DNA of 64,000 bases from Ampelomyces quisqualis (GCA_018398575.1 JAGTXZ010000011.1:1116001-1180000), one strand, 5' to 3'; positions 22,520-33,279 are shown, counted from the stretch's first letter. Translations and numbers: made by a program. The notes: generated from the letters alone by a model not told the origin.

Positions 22520-23086
22520 TCAATCTTCTACGTCCTCCTCATTCATCTCCTTCTTTACTTTCGCCCTGCACTTCCTTTGAGATTTTCCAACCCCCACCAC
22601 CTCCCCACCCTCTTCCTTTTCAATCTTCTTCACCTCCTTATCCCACTCCTTCTGCTCTTTTTGAAACGCCTCCTTCTTCCTAATATAGCCCTCAAATACC
22701 TTGGCCTTCTCCCACACCTCCCTGAACACCTGGCTTGCCTCTTCTTTCTCCTTCATCCCCTTATGCCCTTTACTTTTCTCCAACTCCTCTCCCGTAACTT
22801 TATCATACTTCCGTCCTGCCTTGTGATTCGCGTATCGCTTCGCGCGCGTCATGCCCATTTGCAGGAACTTGCGAGACATGTCCATGCCGATGAAGTCGTT
22901 TGCGGCATCGTATTCTAAGAACTTGGTGTATATGGCGGATGAGGATTGGCGTGCGATGGAGGGCGTCTTGAAGCGCCAGAGGGGTAGGATTTCGGATTTG
23001 TAAGGCTCAAAGGTTAGGACGGAGGTTTCACCGCGGCCAATGCGGTAGGACATGCGTTGGGGCTTTGTGAGGGGATGAGTGGGCAT
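22520..23086 (-). CDS. DUF4385 family protein
   Basis: Single exon, 188 aa from the ATG at 23086 (context ACC-ATG). An upstream in-frame ATG at 23134 has a poorer context and would add 16 residues. The conserved core MSYRIGRGETSVLTFEPYKS, ILPLWRFKTP, IYTKFLEYDAANDFIGMDMSRKFLQMG and RAKRYANHKAGRKYD is characteristic of DUF4385, a family shared by fungi, bacteria and phages with no established function. The C-terminal third is a Lys/Glu-rich coiled coil ending in an acidic DVED tail. Confidence 0.8.
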   Translation of the reverse strand: MPTHPLTKPQRMSYRIGRGETSVLTFEPYKSEILPLWRFKTPSIARQSSSAIYTKFLEYDAANDFIGMDMSRKFLQMGMTRAKRYANHKAGRKYDKVTGEELEKSKGHKGMKEKEEASQVFREVWEKAKVFEGYIRKKEAFQKEQKEWDKEVKKIEKEEGGEVVGVGKSQRKCRAKVKKEMNEEDVED

Positions 23087-23671
23087 GGTTGTTAGCGTTC
23101 GGATGGTTCTGTTGCAGATTGGTATATTTTCCATGTAGTCGATGGAAGGAATTCTAGTTCCAGCTCTTGTGGTGTAGTCTGTTTAGGGAGTTGCATCGTT
23201 CATGGCTTGTGGTTCGCAATGACGTAGTGCATCTTGCCACGCGACACGCGACACGCGATCACGTTTCTCCTAACCGCGCTTACGCTACTCAAGTCACCTG
23301 CAACCATATGAGTCGAAGTTTAGATGAATGTGTTGTTGGTAAACGCGAGATTCGCCTAACCGCTGCCACGCATCTCCGTTGATTCCATCTACACTCGAAA
23401 TTCTCGGATGCATTCATCTAGGCAGCACCTATGTTTGATGTTCCGAAATTCTCCTGTGGATTGGTGCATCCAAAGTTTGTAGGCCAAGTTCTCTTCTCCA
23501 AGACGTCGCCAGACAGCACTTGTTCGAGACATAGATTGCAACAACTTCGTGCTGTGGTTGTATGTTACATATTTACTTTGGTACACTCGTATATACAATA
23601 TATGCTACGCTTGATGCTTTCATATCCTGTCGTCCTACACCCTCCGCATCGCCCGCGTCGTGGTGCCGCTG
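23087..23671. other. Intergenic, no gene recognised
   Basis: Promoter of the DUF4385 gene on the left. The open frame 23431-23787 on the plus strand runs into the next gene antisense and looks like chance. Confidence 0.5.
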
Positions 23672-24079
23672 TTATTGGTCGTCCTTTTTCAACTGTGCCT
23701 CCTTTCTCGCGCTCTCCACTCTGCTTTGGATCGATGTTCTGTCGACGTCCTCGCCCATCTCTTTCAGCCCAAGAACTTGCCCAATGAGTCCTCCCGGCTT
23801 CGGTAATGGACACTCCCGCTTCGGTGTCATCTTCTCCTCCAATTGAATGTTCTTCCTCCGCTCCTCGCTCACGACATCATTACACGTCTCCTCCACTGTC
23901 GCATTCCTTCTCCGCCGCCTCCTGTTCTGTCCTGTGGGGTCTGGAGAATCCGCGAGCGTGCGTGGGTCGACGGGACAGGGTATGAGATGTGGCGCGGCGA
24001 CGACGAGAAAAGATACCATGAGCGTGGTTGTAAAGAGCGAAGTGGTCATGCGTGACCGCGGGTGTAGATGCGGAGGCAT
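23672..24079 (-). CDS. Conserved fungal small single-pass membrane protein, function unknown
   Basis: Single exon, 135 aa; translation may instead begin at Met11 (24049). One hydrophobic segment (about residues 12-30, MTTSLFTTTLMVSFLVVAA) is followed by HLIPCPVDPRTLADS and a basic stretch (RRRRRR). A charged middle region comes next, and then ECPLPKPGGLIGQVLGLK, which I recognise as the conserved C-terminal motif of an uncharacterised Pezizomycotina family (CPxPKPxGxxGxxLG). Topology and the two Cys-Pro motifs suggest an organelle membrane protein, but no function can be assigned. Confidence 0.65.
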   Translation of the reverse strand: MPPHLHPRSRMTTSLFTTTLMVSFLVVAAPHLIPCPVDPRTLADSPDPTGQNRRRRRRNATVEETCNDVVSEERRKNIQLEEKMTPKRECPLPKPGGLIGQVLGLKEMGEDVDRTSIQSRVESARKEAQLKKDDQ

Positions 24080-24687
24080 GTTGTGCCGAGTGCCGAGTGA
24101 GTTGAGGGGATTATCGAAGAGATGGCAGAGGCATCACTGGGCGCTGTATATCGTCAGTGGGCGGCTTCACGTATCGGGACTGTCCGTACCGCGCCAATTA
24201 AGAGGCCTCGAGCGGGTACAGGTAGCGTGGGTGGGGGGCGGATGCGGGGCGGATGTGGTGACAGACTTTTGGTGGTGTGGACTCTGGAGCGAGGACGGCC
24301 AAGCTTTGGCGCTAGTTAGCAAAGACCCCTGCACGACGATCCCGCCGCCGCCTCGGAACCTTTGCGGCATGCGCTTGACATGGCGACGACCGTCTGACTG
24401 ACACGCCTTGCCCTGACGTAGCACTATATCTGAGTCGCAGCATCCGTGGGTAGCGTTGGCAACGCCTGAGTGCAATCGGTGTAATCGTCCAATCTCTAGC
24501 GACTTCACATCATACGCGCCCGCCATCGCTCCGCCACCAACCTCCAACTTCTCGTTCCCGCCGTCTTGGTGTCTTTGGAAGATAATCCAGAATTACACGC
24601 CTCGTGCGGAATTACCGCGGACTAGAAATCCGGAAAAGTTTCAGCGTCTTCAAAGCCTGTCCTTGGGACACAGCGACGATCGCCGTC
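24080..24687. promoter_or_regulatory. Divergent intergenic region upstream of PPG1
   Basis: About 600 bp between two divergent starts. Open frames here (for example 23847-24401, plus) are antisense shadows. Confidence 0.5.
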
Positions 24688-26241
24688 ATGAGCATCGGCG
24701 GCAGCGACCTCGACAAGTACGACCCAGCCAACCGCCCAATCGCATCATGGGCATGTCTGACACTCTTGCAGAGCTATTCAGCAGCTGCGCGCGTGTCGTC
24801 CGATTCCAGAAAACCAAGTCCGAGAGCTATGCTACAAGGCACGCGAGCTGCTCATAGAAGAAGGCAATGTGGTGGGGGTGGATGCGCCTGTGACGGTATG
24901 CACGTCCTCGCACTCAGACGAGAACACAGCTGATCACATGGTCTTCTAGATATGCGGCGACATCCACGGCCAGTTTCACGACCTCATGGAGCTGTTTCGC
25001 GTGGGCGGCGATGTTCCAGACACAAACTACCTCTTCATGGGTACGTCCATGTATGAGATGGCGGATTAGAGTTGACAGAAACAGGCGACTTTGTTGACCG
25101 TGGCTTCTACTCGCTCGAGTCCTTCCTCCTCCTTCTCTGCCTAAAAGTACGATACCCAGACCGGATCACACTGATCCGCGGCAACCACGAGTCGCGCCAA
25201 ATCACAACGGTATATGGCTTCTACGACGAATGCTTGAGGAAATACGGCAGCGCCAACGTCTGGAGGTATGTTGTCGAATTTCTTTTCGATGGATTCGACT
25301 GATTTGGTAGATACTGCTGCGAGGTTTTCGACTACCTAGCCCTCGGCGCGCTTGTACAGGGCGCTGCAACGTCCCTCCAGCCTACCGATGGCCCCATTGC
25401 AGAAAACAGCAACCTCGACAGCATGCCGGATCTGGACCAAGATATCGAGATTGAGACACTGAACGCGAACGGCGAGATCATGTACCGATATGCACGCAAC
25501 TCAGACTCACAATCGAGCGCCGCTTCACAAGCCAGCGCAAACATGGGCTCGTCCTCGCCAGTTGCACCCTCGCCTTCAAGAGTGGGACCAGCGGGCACAG
25601 GCGCAACATCCTCTGCCAATGGATCAAGAAGAAACGACACTGGCGCTATTCTGTGCGTGCACGGCGGCCTATCCCCCCTCGTTGATTCAGTAGACAAGAT
25701 TCGACTGCTCGACCGAAAACAAGAAGTGCCGCACGAAGGAGCCATGTGCGACTTGCTGTGGTCGGATCCAGATGAAATTGACGGCTGGGGCCTTTCGCCT
25801 CGCGGTGCAGGCTTCTTGTTTGGTGCTGACATCGTGAAGACGTTCAACCACAAGAACGACCTCAGTCTCATCGCGCGTGCACATCAACTGGTCATGGAGG
25901 GGTTCAAGGAGATGTTCGACTCGACCATTGTTACAGTCTGGTCAGCGCCCAACTACTGCTACCGTTGTGGTAATGTAGCAGCCATCCTCGAAATTGGCGA
26001 GGACGGCTCGAACTCTGGATTCCAGCGACGAACCAACGGCGACCGAGGTGGCGGCGGTGGAGGCTGGGTGTTGGGATCCAATGCCGGACCAAATGGCGAA
26101 CAACGACTCAGTACTGTGCTCGGCGATAACGCCCTACGGAATCTCGACGGGCCCGGTCGTCGCTATCGAGTTTTTGAAGCCGCGCCGCAGGACTCGCGGG
26201 GCATGCCGGCCAAGAAGCCCGTCGCAGACTACTTTCTGTAG
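24688..26241 (+). CDS. PPG1: PP2A-like serine/threonine phosphatase Ppg1
   Basis: Catalytic subunit of the PP2A-like group; in yeast Ppg1 acts with the Far (STRIPAK-like) complex. Five exons: 24688-24716, 24772-24895, 24950-25040, 25085-25265 and 25311-26241; all introns are GT-AG, 44-55 nt. The product is 451 aa. PPP metal-site motifs are intact: GDIHGQ (54-59), GDFVDRG (82-88) and GNHE (114-117), with [12 protein letters not shown] later. Two insertions distinguish it from PP2A: about 95 residues (about 158-250, Ser/Ala/Pro-rich) just before AILCVHGG, and a Gly-rich segment before the C-terminus. It ends in DYFL, the tail that is carboxymethylated in PP2A. Unusually, the frame stays open for 53 codons after the TAG stop. 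Confidence 0.93.
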
Positions 26242-26403
26242 GACGAGAAAGTCGACAAGGTTGTGAAGAGATGCATTGAGAGTAAAGAGGAGGCGTTGCA
26301 GCGAGATCACTATAAGGTTAGCGAACTCCGACAGCTGACAACAGTGGATCGTCCGAACTGGAGCATCGATTATTATAGCCATAGCCTAGATTACTTTTTG
26401 TAA
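26242..26403 (+). other. In-frame 53-codon extension after the PPG1 stop, ending in a second DYFL
   Basis: Directly after the TAG at 26239-26241 the same frame runs open for 53 codons to a TAA-TGA pair (26401-26406). The peptide is charged and coding-like (it begins DEKVDKVVKRC) and finishes SLDYFL, repeating the canonical PP2A-type C-terminus. It could be reached by readthrough, or by an alternative intron using the TTTCTGTAG acceptor formed by the stop itself; a donor at 26170 would give a 72-nt intron that keeps frame. A decayed duplicate of the tail is also possible. Confidence 0.5.
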
Positions 26404-27111
26404 TGAGTTGGAGTCGACGGAGGCGTCAAAAGGGCGCCTGGCGCAAAACAATGATATGACTGTAGATTATGGATACCCAAATACCATTTTTGAAGACACA
26501 CACTCTCTGTCCCACGCAGATAAGAAGAATATACACTTACTTGGAGTCAAAGAGGAAGGGTACGACGCAACGAAAAGATTGAACAAGGCGAGACATTGAA
26601 CACTTAGTTCTGCACGCTTGCTTCTGGGCTAAAACTGCAATCATCATTACGCCACTTGCCCTTGATATTTTTGCGAGAGGAGCGTGGATAACGTTGGATG
26701 TGCAGCAAGAGGAAAGAACTAGACGAGGAGATGGCGTGTCGTAGATTAATATAAATTAGAGGTAGGAAAACTAAGAGTGTAAGTATCAAGCTTGTACAGG
26801 ATTTGTAAGGAGGAAAGCAAGTAGGAGAGAGAACGCAACTCTAGGGTGGAATAAGAATGATTGTAAGAAGTGAAAACGATGCCTAGTGGCGACATGGTAT
26901 AATTAAAGGATTACTTGACACATTTGGATCAGATTCACGTTTCAGGGTGTACAGTTGGGAACTACGACAAATATGTGAAGGATGAGTCGTTGTCGAGGTG
27001 AGGGAAGTGTTGTTGACCTGTCGCGCAGCCAATCAAACCACGACATTTCGCCCCACATTACCAGTTTCTGCACCTCCAATCACGCAGATACCTAGCGAAA
27101 CAACGTTAGCG
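26404..27111. other. Intergenic, no gene recognised
   Basis: Holds the PPG1 3' flank and the promoter of the MYND gene; AT-rich, only short frames. Confidence 0.5.
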
Positions 27112-28020
27112 ATGACTTTCACGATCAAATACCTGGATGAATATAGGCTACCTGACTACCCCAATGCTCCCCTGCACTTGGACCGCTCGCCTCTCGCTGT
27201 CGTCGAAGTTGAAGACAAACCTACCACCACGAATGACAGCGGATTGAATACCACAATTGGCATAGCTACAACTCTATACAACTGGTGTCCTGACGCCCTC
27301 GCCGCATTTCTCGACCTCGATGCCTGGTTCTCATTCACGTGGTCTGTCAACATCCAACAAGGCAATCAAGACGAGACAAATATTGAAATTGGACGCGTCG
27401 GAAACCAAATCACTTTCGGTACACTCGACAAAGATGGCGATGATTGGACGCTCATGCTGACGTATAACATCGTCCTGGAAGGGGAAGATCGCGGCATGTG
27501 GATGCCGAATCCAAAAGAAAGTATGCAGGGTGACGAGGACGTGACCGACATGCAGGAAATTGATCGACTGAGTCGAGCATTTGCCACAAGCTTAGTGGAA
27601 AAAAAGGTATGGATCACAGGCAAGAACATCAGACATATATTGCACGTCGAATACGCACCAATGGATGTCTGGGGTGATGGTATCCTTATGAACCCACACT
27701 GGCTGTACAAGTCACTCGATTTGTCAAGATGCACTTCCTGCAGCGCCCCGGCGACCGAGACGAAAGAGCTACAGCGCTGTGGAAGATGTGGCACCGCGAC
27801 GTATTGTTCAAGCACTTGTCAGCGCAAAGACTGGGCTATTCACAAGCACATATGTAATTTGAGTCTCGAGGATCGGGGACAAATGCTTGCTATCACGGAA
27901 AAGGGGGGTTTGATTGGGTGGGACAAAGAGAGGATCTATGCGAAGGAAGGGAGTGGGGAGGAGTCGAAGAATCCTAATTTCCTGAGGGAGCAGTTGAAAA
28001 GGACTAAAAAGACGTGTTGA
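27112..28020 (+). CDS. MYND zinc-finger protein
   Basis: Single exon, 302 aa from the ATG at 27112, which opens MTFTIKYLDEYRLPDYP; an upstream in-frame ATG (26998) would add a low-complexity leader. Residues about 1-190 form a domain I do not recognise. A C-terminal MYND finger occupies about residues 208-246: CTSC, CGRCGTATYCSSTCQRKDW and HKHIC give the full C4-C2HC pattern. MYND fingers bind proline-rich partners. No SET domain is present. The role is unknown; such proteins are numerous in fungi. Confidence 0.85.
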   Translation: MTFTIKYLDEYRLPDYPNAPLHLDRSPLAVVEVEDKPTTTNDSGLNTTIGIATTLYNWCPDALAAFLDLDAWFSFTWSVNIQQGNQDETNIEIGRVGNQITFGTLDKDGDDWTLMLTYNIVLEGEDRGMWMPNPKESMQGDEDVTDMQEIDRLSRAFATSLVEKKVWITGKNIRHILHVEYAPMDVWGDGILMNPHWLYKSLDLSRCTSCSAPATETKELQRCGRCGTATYCSSTCQRKDWAIHKHICNLSLEDRGQMLAITEKGGLIGWDKERIYAKEGSGEESKNPNFLREQLKRTKKTC

Positions 28021-28633
28021 TCCAGTAGGAGGAGGAGCAGAATATGGAAAAAGCCTGATACAAAAGTCTGTCATGTAAGACAAACGAGCAGAAACAGCGA
28101 TGAGGTGGAAATCTTGAAGCAGGTGGCCTTTGCCCGGAGTCGAGACCTAGGTGCAATAGCATCGTGGACTGCAACACCTCTGCATTCATGAATCAAATCG
28201 AAGGACAAGAGTGGTCAATCAGCTTTTCGCTAAGAGATATTCCAACACCTGTCGCGAATGCGATTCGCAACTTCCAATAAGGGGAATGCCTGCCTCGACA
28301 TTCACTGGCAGAATGGTGTACTTGAAGCCGCCACGCACTATGCACCAGTGCTAGTCAGGGTAACAAGACGACTACATGTATCCAACGGGAACAACTCCGA
28401 AGCTGAAGATAAAGTGAGTTTTGTCTTCGTTGCTTGCGCTAGACGAACAGAAGAAGCGACGCATGACCCTTTCTGTGACCTCCATATTCTGAGTGATGCC
28501 AGAACATAGTAAGAAATACATACCATCTAAACCATGTCATCTTCTGGATCTCATCAGCCAAGTGTAGTATGCCTTGCTTGAATTGTCGCAGCACACGCGG
28601 CTTGTTTTACACCTTACATCTAGCATAGCCACT
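28021..28633. other. Intergenic, no gene recognised
   Basis: Only short overlapping frames on both strands, with no similarity I can name. Confidence 0.5.
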
Positions 28634-29530
28634 ATGTCTTGGCTATCGCCTCCAGGCTTGCCTGCCGCGCATGCCAACTTTGATGGCATCGACGCTCGGC
28701 TTGAAAATCTACCTCAGGGCTCAAGCTCTAACGTCTGAAGACGCCTCTTGCGATCTCAGGGTCCTAGCTCATGTTCACGAGCTTCTGGATGAGTTCACGA
28801 GTAGAAAAGGTGAATAGTACTGTTGCTAGAAATGCATGGAAATTGTGAGAATCGGGCAAATGGTCTTCATACCAAGCTCGATGGCCTGCGGATCAAGCAC
28901 GACACGGTCGTGGACGAGCTTTGTTCATACCAAAAGTCTAGCAGAACAACGCAGTAAGCCCATGAACGAGCCTATCGGTAAGAATGCCGAGCAAGACTTG
29001 CTCAAAGAGCACACCGAGAAGCTCAGCACCGCCACCCCCAAGCACAATGAGGACGTCGAGCGGTTGGAGAAGGAGCTTCGGGAACAACAGAAGCGCACCG
29101 AGGCCGCTCAGGCAGAACATGATGCTGCTCGGGTAAAGCTACAAGAACTCCAAGCCGAGGTCGAAGACAATAGCTTGGTAGTAGCGAGCAACCACGCACA
29201 AAGCTCTGCACGAAACGCGTCAACATTACGACCCGGTCCTCTCGCCTGCGCGCTTGCAACTCAAGCACTAAACCAGGTCTATGCAGACTACCAAGTCTAC
29301 GTAGATTGTCAAGCAGAGTCTGAGTACACGAGTGCTCCTGCTAGACGCGCGCATGACTTGGCGGCAACACTGCCCCCGACATATCCTGTTCCAAGCACGT
29401 ATTAGATCCAGCGACTATAACCGAGGGGTATGAAGGGCTCTACCAAGATGAGGCCGTCTTCCTCTTAAGATCGCAATAGAGTTGCGTAAGTAGTGTGCAG
29501 ATCTTCCAGGTAAGTTCAAGGACTACGTCA
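28634..29530 (+). pseudogene. Degraded gene for a coiled-coil protein
   Basis: Coding-like segments lie in different frames with no splice sites joining them. One around 28685-28817 carries LTSEDASCDLRVLAHVHELLDEF. One around 28905-28950 carries LDGLRIKHDTVVDELCSYQK. The longest open part (to 29405) carries a heptad-rich coiled coil (EDVERLEKELREQQKR) and an Ala/Tyr-rich tail. A further piece at about 29400-29480 reads TITEGYEGLYQDEAVFLLRS before a TAG. Frameshifts plus CAG-to-TAG type stops suggest a decaying gene with mild RIP. An intact multi-exon gene with unusual introns cannot be excluded; family unknown. Confidence 0.4.
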
Positions 29531-30389
29531 AGGCCCGCAAGGATGTAATTACTTTATTTAAGAGTTGTAAGATAGTGTACAAGTGTGCTAGGGTAGTAAG
29601 AGTAAACACTTTGGGAAAACTTGTCGTTGACGCTAAGTAAAGTAAATATTTAAGAAATGATAGAAATGCGAAGACTTCTAGGACGATTGCAACTCTATAA
29701 GCGTAGTAACAACTGCCTTGAAAATTATATCTACTGTCCCTAGGATAGCGTCCGCTGTTTCTGGTTAAGCAATAGCTTGACTAGAAAGCACTATGTGTCG
29801 CATTGAAATATAAAGTGCAATCTACGATAGTTCTGCTATTGTTCTATTAACTAGCTTACTCCCTTGACCAAAGTTTTCGTTTGGGGCTATACGTGCACCT
29901 ATAGCACTTGATGCAATAAACAATGCAGTCTATGCTACCTTAATAATTACGCAGCAGAGTGCAGCACAGATACTCGACAGAGACACAAGGGATTCTTAGT
30001 CGTGAAATGTAAATACCATGATGACAAATTAGCGTTGGTAGCGATGCTAGCATTTGTTATATACCAATGCAGATTGATGAAATTGTAGGTGTAGCCGCTG
30101 TGTCGAAGCCTTTGGCCTTTCTGTTACCTGAATAGTTATAAATCACGCTGCATTGTACCTGGCCCCAACTCTGTTTGTACGAAAACAAAAGAAGGGCAAA
30201 TTGTTTGGCTGGATTTCAAGCCATGAGAACTGGGGTCGACGCCTAAATTTCCAGGATCATCCCAGCCCCCATGATTCATCGACCCGCGTGAACTCGAGTT
30301 CAGGGCTCGAGCGCAGGAAAAGTGACTAAGCTGGAACAACATCTGTCCCTGCCGTGATGATAGTCATTTCAATCTTGCTCGATACTTGG
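29531..30389. other. Intergenic, AT-rich, no gene recognised
   Basis: A mildly TA-enriched stretch without frames of note; perhaps an old RIP-touched insertion. It ends at the GMF stop codon. Confidence 0.5.
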
Positions 30390-31067
30390 CTACGCTTCTT
30401 GAAGTTTCTCTTCAATCCCCCCCACATCTTCAGCTGAATCAATCTCAATAATGCGATTCACTTCGGCTGTATTGCGCATCAATTCCTTGGCGCCGGCGTA
30501 CAGCATCTTTACTTCGGCGTTGCAGGTTATCGGGAGGTAGTAGAGCATGACGTAGGGGACGGAAAGACGGCCCGAGTCCTTAGATCTCGTCAGCGGGGTT
30601 CGTCGTAGATGTAGCAAGTAGGATATGAACAGGAGGAGGGAAGGAAGAAATGAATGGGGAAATGAGGATATAGAACATACAAGTGTCAAAGGGTAGCTTA
30701 ATAGTATAAATCTCGGCGCATGATCTGGTAATTCTTCCGCTAGGTCACCGAGATTACTGTATACCTGGTCGTCTACGGGGCGGATTTCAAGTGTCTTTTT
30801 GTCGATTTCGTCTTTTCGTCAATCAGCCTTTATCGCATCCCCTCACGCAGGGTTTATTGTTCGTTACGGGGAGGTATGAGTGTGTGAGAAAGCAGGCGTA
30901 CATATGACTGCCTGCGCATCTTTGGCTCTCGACGTGCCGAGTCGGAACTTGCGTAATTTGTCTCTGGTTTCGGACGAAAAGGTGTATAGACGGGCTTCGG
31001 AACTCTAACCCCGTGTATTGTTAGCGTAGTAGAAACCATATCTGCGTCGCTTCGCGTCACGTACCAT
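30390..31067 (-). CDS. AIM7: Glia maturation factor (ADF/cofilin family, AIM7)
   Basis: Debranches actin by binding the Arp2/3 complex. Four coding exons: 31067-31065 (the ATG only), 31004-30902, 30811-30681 and 30578-30390, encoding 141 aa, the normal GMF length. Introns are GT-AG, 60, 90 and 102 nt. The assembled N-terminus reads M|SSEARLYTFSSETRDKLRKF; then come RLGTSRAKDAQAVIYEIDKK, HAPRFILLSYPL, DSGRLSVPYVMLYYLP and the Arp2/3-binding-type C-terminus with LMRNTAEVNRIIEIDSAED. Every junction keeps frame and family sequence. The start codon is isolated in its own exon. Divergent from the MoaB-like gene across about 250 bp. Confidence 0.92.
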
Positions 31068-31316
31068 ATTGAGCGAGTGTGATGTGTTATGTGTGCAAGA
31101 GGGGCAATTAAGTTTGTTCGTTGAGTCGCGACGTCGAAACATGGCGCGTGGGGCCAAACGCGGGGCGCGAGCAGAAACGAGGCTAGGACAAACTGAACCT
31201 AGTTCGCTTGATGTCTTTTGAACTACGCGGTTCATGTCCACTCGTCACCCATACCTGCTCTGGCGTTTCCGATTACTTTACGACATTGTTGTCAGAACCC
31301 GTGGCCATTGGAATAC
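31068..31316. promoter_or_regulatory. Divergent promoter of GMF and the MoaB-like gene
   Basis: 249 bp between two start codons on opposite strands. No clear core element seen. Confidence 0.5.
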
Positions 31317-32439
31317 ATGTTCAGCAGACTGAGTCAGGTTGCACGACACTTGTCCCGTCCCGCACCAAACTTTGCACATTATTCGGCAAATATCCGCCCT
31401 GTGGTGTCGTCATCCATCATGGCAAGCAATGCAGGACAGCAAAAAGGACTGATACACACGGCGGGGTGTTTGATCATTGGGGACGAAGTGCTGGGTGGGA
31501 AGGTATCTCGGATCATTCACGTGAATAGAATGATCAAAGCTAATATGCAGTGACAGACTGTCGATACGAATTCGGTGGGTTCGACATGTCGATGAAAGTT
31601 GAACGAGATTAACGCAACAGGCCTATTTTGCCAAATTCTGCTTCTCACTGGGCATCAATCTCCGGCGGATCGAAGTGATTGCCGACGACGAAGGGGAGAT
31701 TGTCGAGGCGGTGAGACGCATGTCGAAGAGTTACGACATGGTGGTGACGTCTGGGGGAATAGGTCCTACGTGAGACACACGACACGCGAGTTGCACGACA
31801 CGCTGACAATCAAGACACGACGACATAACGTACCAATCGATAGCCAAGGCGTTTGGGCTGCAGTTGAAGCTGCACGAGGCGGCGTATGAGCGCATGAAGC
31901 GGCTGTCGAAGCCGCACAAGTCGCAGGCGGATTTCTCGTGGGACGCGCCGAGCGCTGCACTGACGGCCAAAAAGCGCATGGTCGAGCTGCCGACCGACGA
32001 ACAGGTGGCGGACGAGGAGCAGGTGGTTTTCGTGAGCGAGGAGCTGTGGGTGCCCGTCAGCGTGGTCAACGGCAACGTGCACATCCTGCCGGGGGTGCCG
32101 AGGCTGTTTGAGGCTATGATGGACGGGCTCAAGCCCCGCATTCGGCCGCGACTGACGGATCCAGAGGGCCAGGGGGCGTTGCGGATCTTGATTTCGACGC
32201 CCATGGCGGAGAGCGCGGTGGCAGGCTATCTGACAGAACTGGCGGCCAAGGCAGAGCCAAGGGGCGTCAAGGTGGGCAGCTACCCGCGGTGGGGCAAGGA
32301 CCACAACACGGTGACGCTTGTCGGGCGCGACCGCGAGTTCATGGAGAGTCTGGTGCCCGAGGTGGAGGCGGCGGTGCAGGGGCGGCGCGTGGCCGTCGAG
32401 GGGGAAGACGATGCGGACACGTCGGACAAAGATTCGTAG
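31317..32439 (+). CDS. Molybdopterin-binding (MoaB/MogA/CinA-N-like) domain protein
   Basis: Four exons: 31317-31502, 31557-31574 (18-nt microexon), 31621-31769 and 31815-32439; all GT-AG, encoding 325 aa. The first about 35 residues (MFSRLSQVARHLSRP) are basic and Ser/Arg-rich, like a mitochondrial presequence; a second Met precedes ASNAGQQKG. The MoCF-type fold follows, with TAGCLIIGDEVLGGK, the microexon residues TVDTNS, IEVIADDEGEI, the loop MVVTSGGIGPT|HDDITYQS and later the ILPGVPRLFEAM signature. This fold is also fused to FAD synthase in animals; here it stands alone with no synthetase domain. Substrate not assigned; a role in flavin or nucleotide metabolism is inference. Confidence 0.88.
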
Positions 32440-32996
32440 CTGATGATTCTTGATCTGATGTCTGACGGAGGACACAGTGCGCGGCGGGTGCGGTGTGGCC
32501 ACTTGGGGCGACTCGCGTGCGTGTGGCGGCCACTCTCGGGGCGCCCGCATGAGACGGCCATCACATGTGCGCGACGACAGCCAGCGTGAAGAAGAAACAT
32601 TGATACTCGGAGCATGTATAGTCAGTAGTGGCGAATGAAACGGGGCCGGCCGTCCATGTCGGGCAGTGGTACGGAGTAGATATCGCCGTCAGGCACCAGG
32701 AGCATGCTTGCTGTGTACGGAGCAGGCAGTCCATTGTCACCATTCATACCGAGGACCCGGACTCAGGAGTTCGACCCCCCTTGGAGAGGAGTTCGGCGGC
32801 AGGCAGGCCGACGCGGGCGGCCCCCCAATGAGAGATGGGCGCTTGCCATGTGTACCGTATCGGATGCGGCCACGATACGGCTCCGAGCAGGCGGCTTTGG
32901 GCTGTTTGGTTACGCCTCGCCAGCCACCAGTGCCTTCTGGCCTATCATGGCGAGCGCTGCGATACACGCTGCGGTACCCAGTCTCGCTCCGGCACA

Positions 32997-33049
32997 GGAT
33001 ACGATACGATACGATACGATACGATACGGTACGGTGCGGTACGATACGC
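32997..33049. repeat. Pentanucleotide microsatellite (GATAC/GGTAC)n
   Basis: About ten 5-bp units of GATAC type, drifting to GGTAC, GGTGC and back. Upstream of RAS1. Confidence 0.9.
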
Positions 33050-33279
33050 AATACGGCAGCGTCTCGCGCTCGGCTGCGGTGTCGGCCCATCTCTGCCCCC
33101 GCCCCCAATCAGCGTGCCGTGCGTGCATGCTTGGGCCCCTGCCTCCGCCAGGACAAGCTGCCGTCGTTTTTGCGTCTCTGCCCTCACCTCGCCCCGACGC
33201 TGCCCTCTGTCTGCACCCACTGCCCTGCTGCTGCTCTGCTGCATCTCCACGGCCTCAACTGCGCCGCTGCCTGTTGCGC

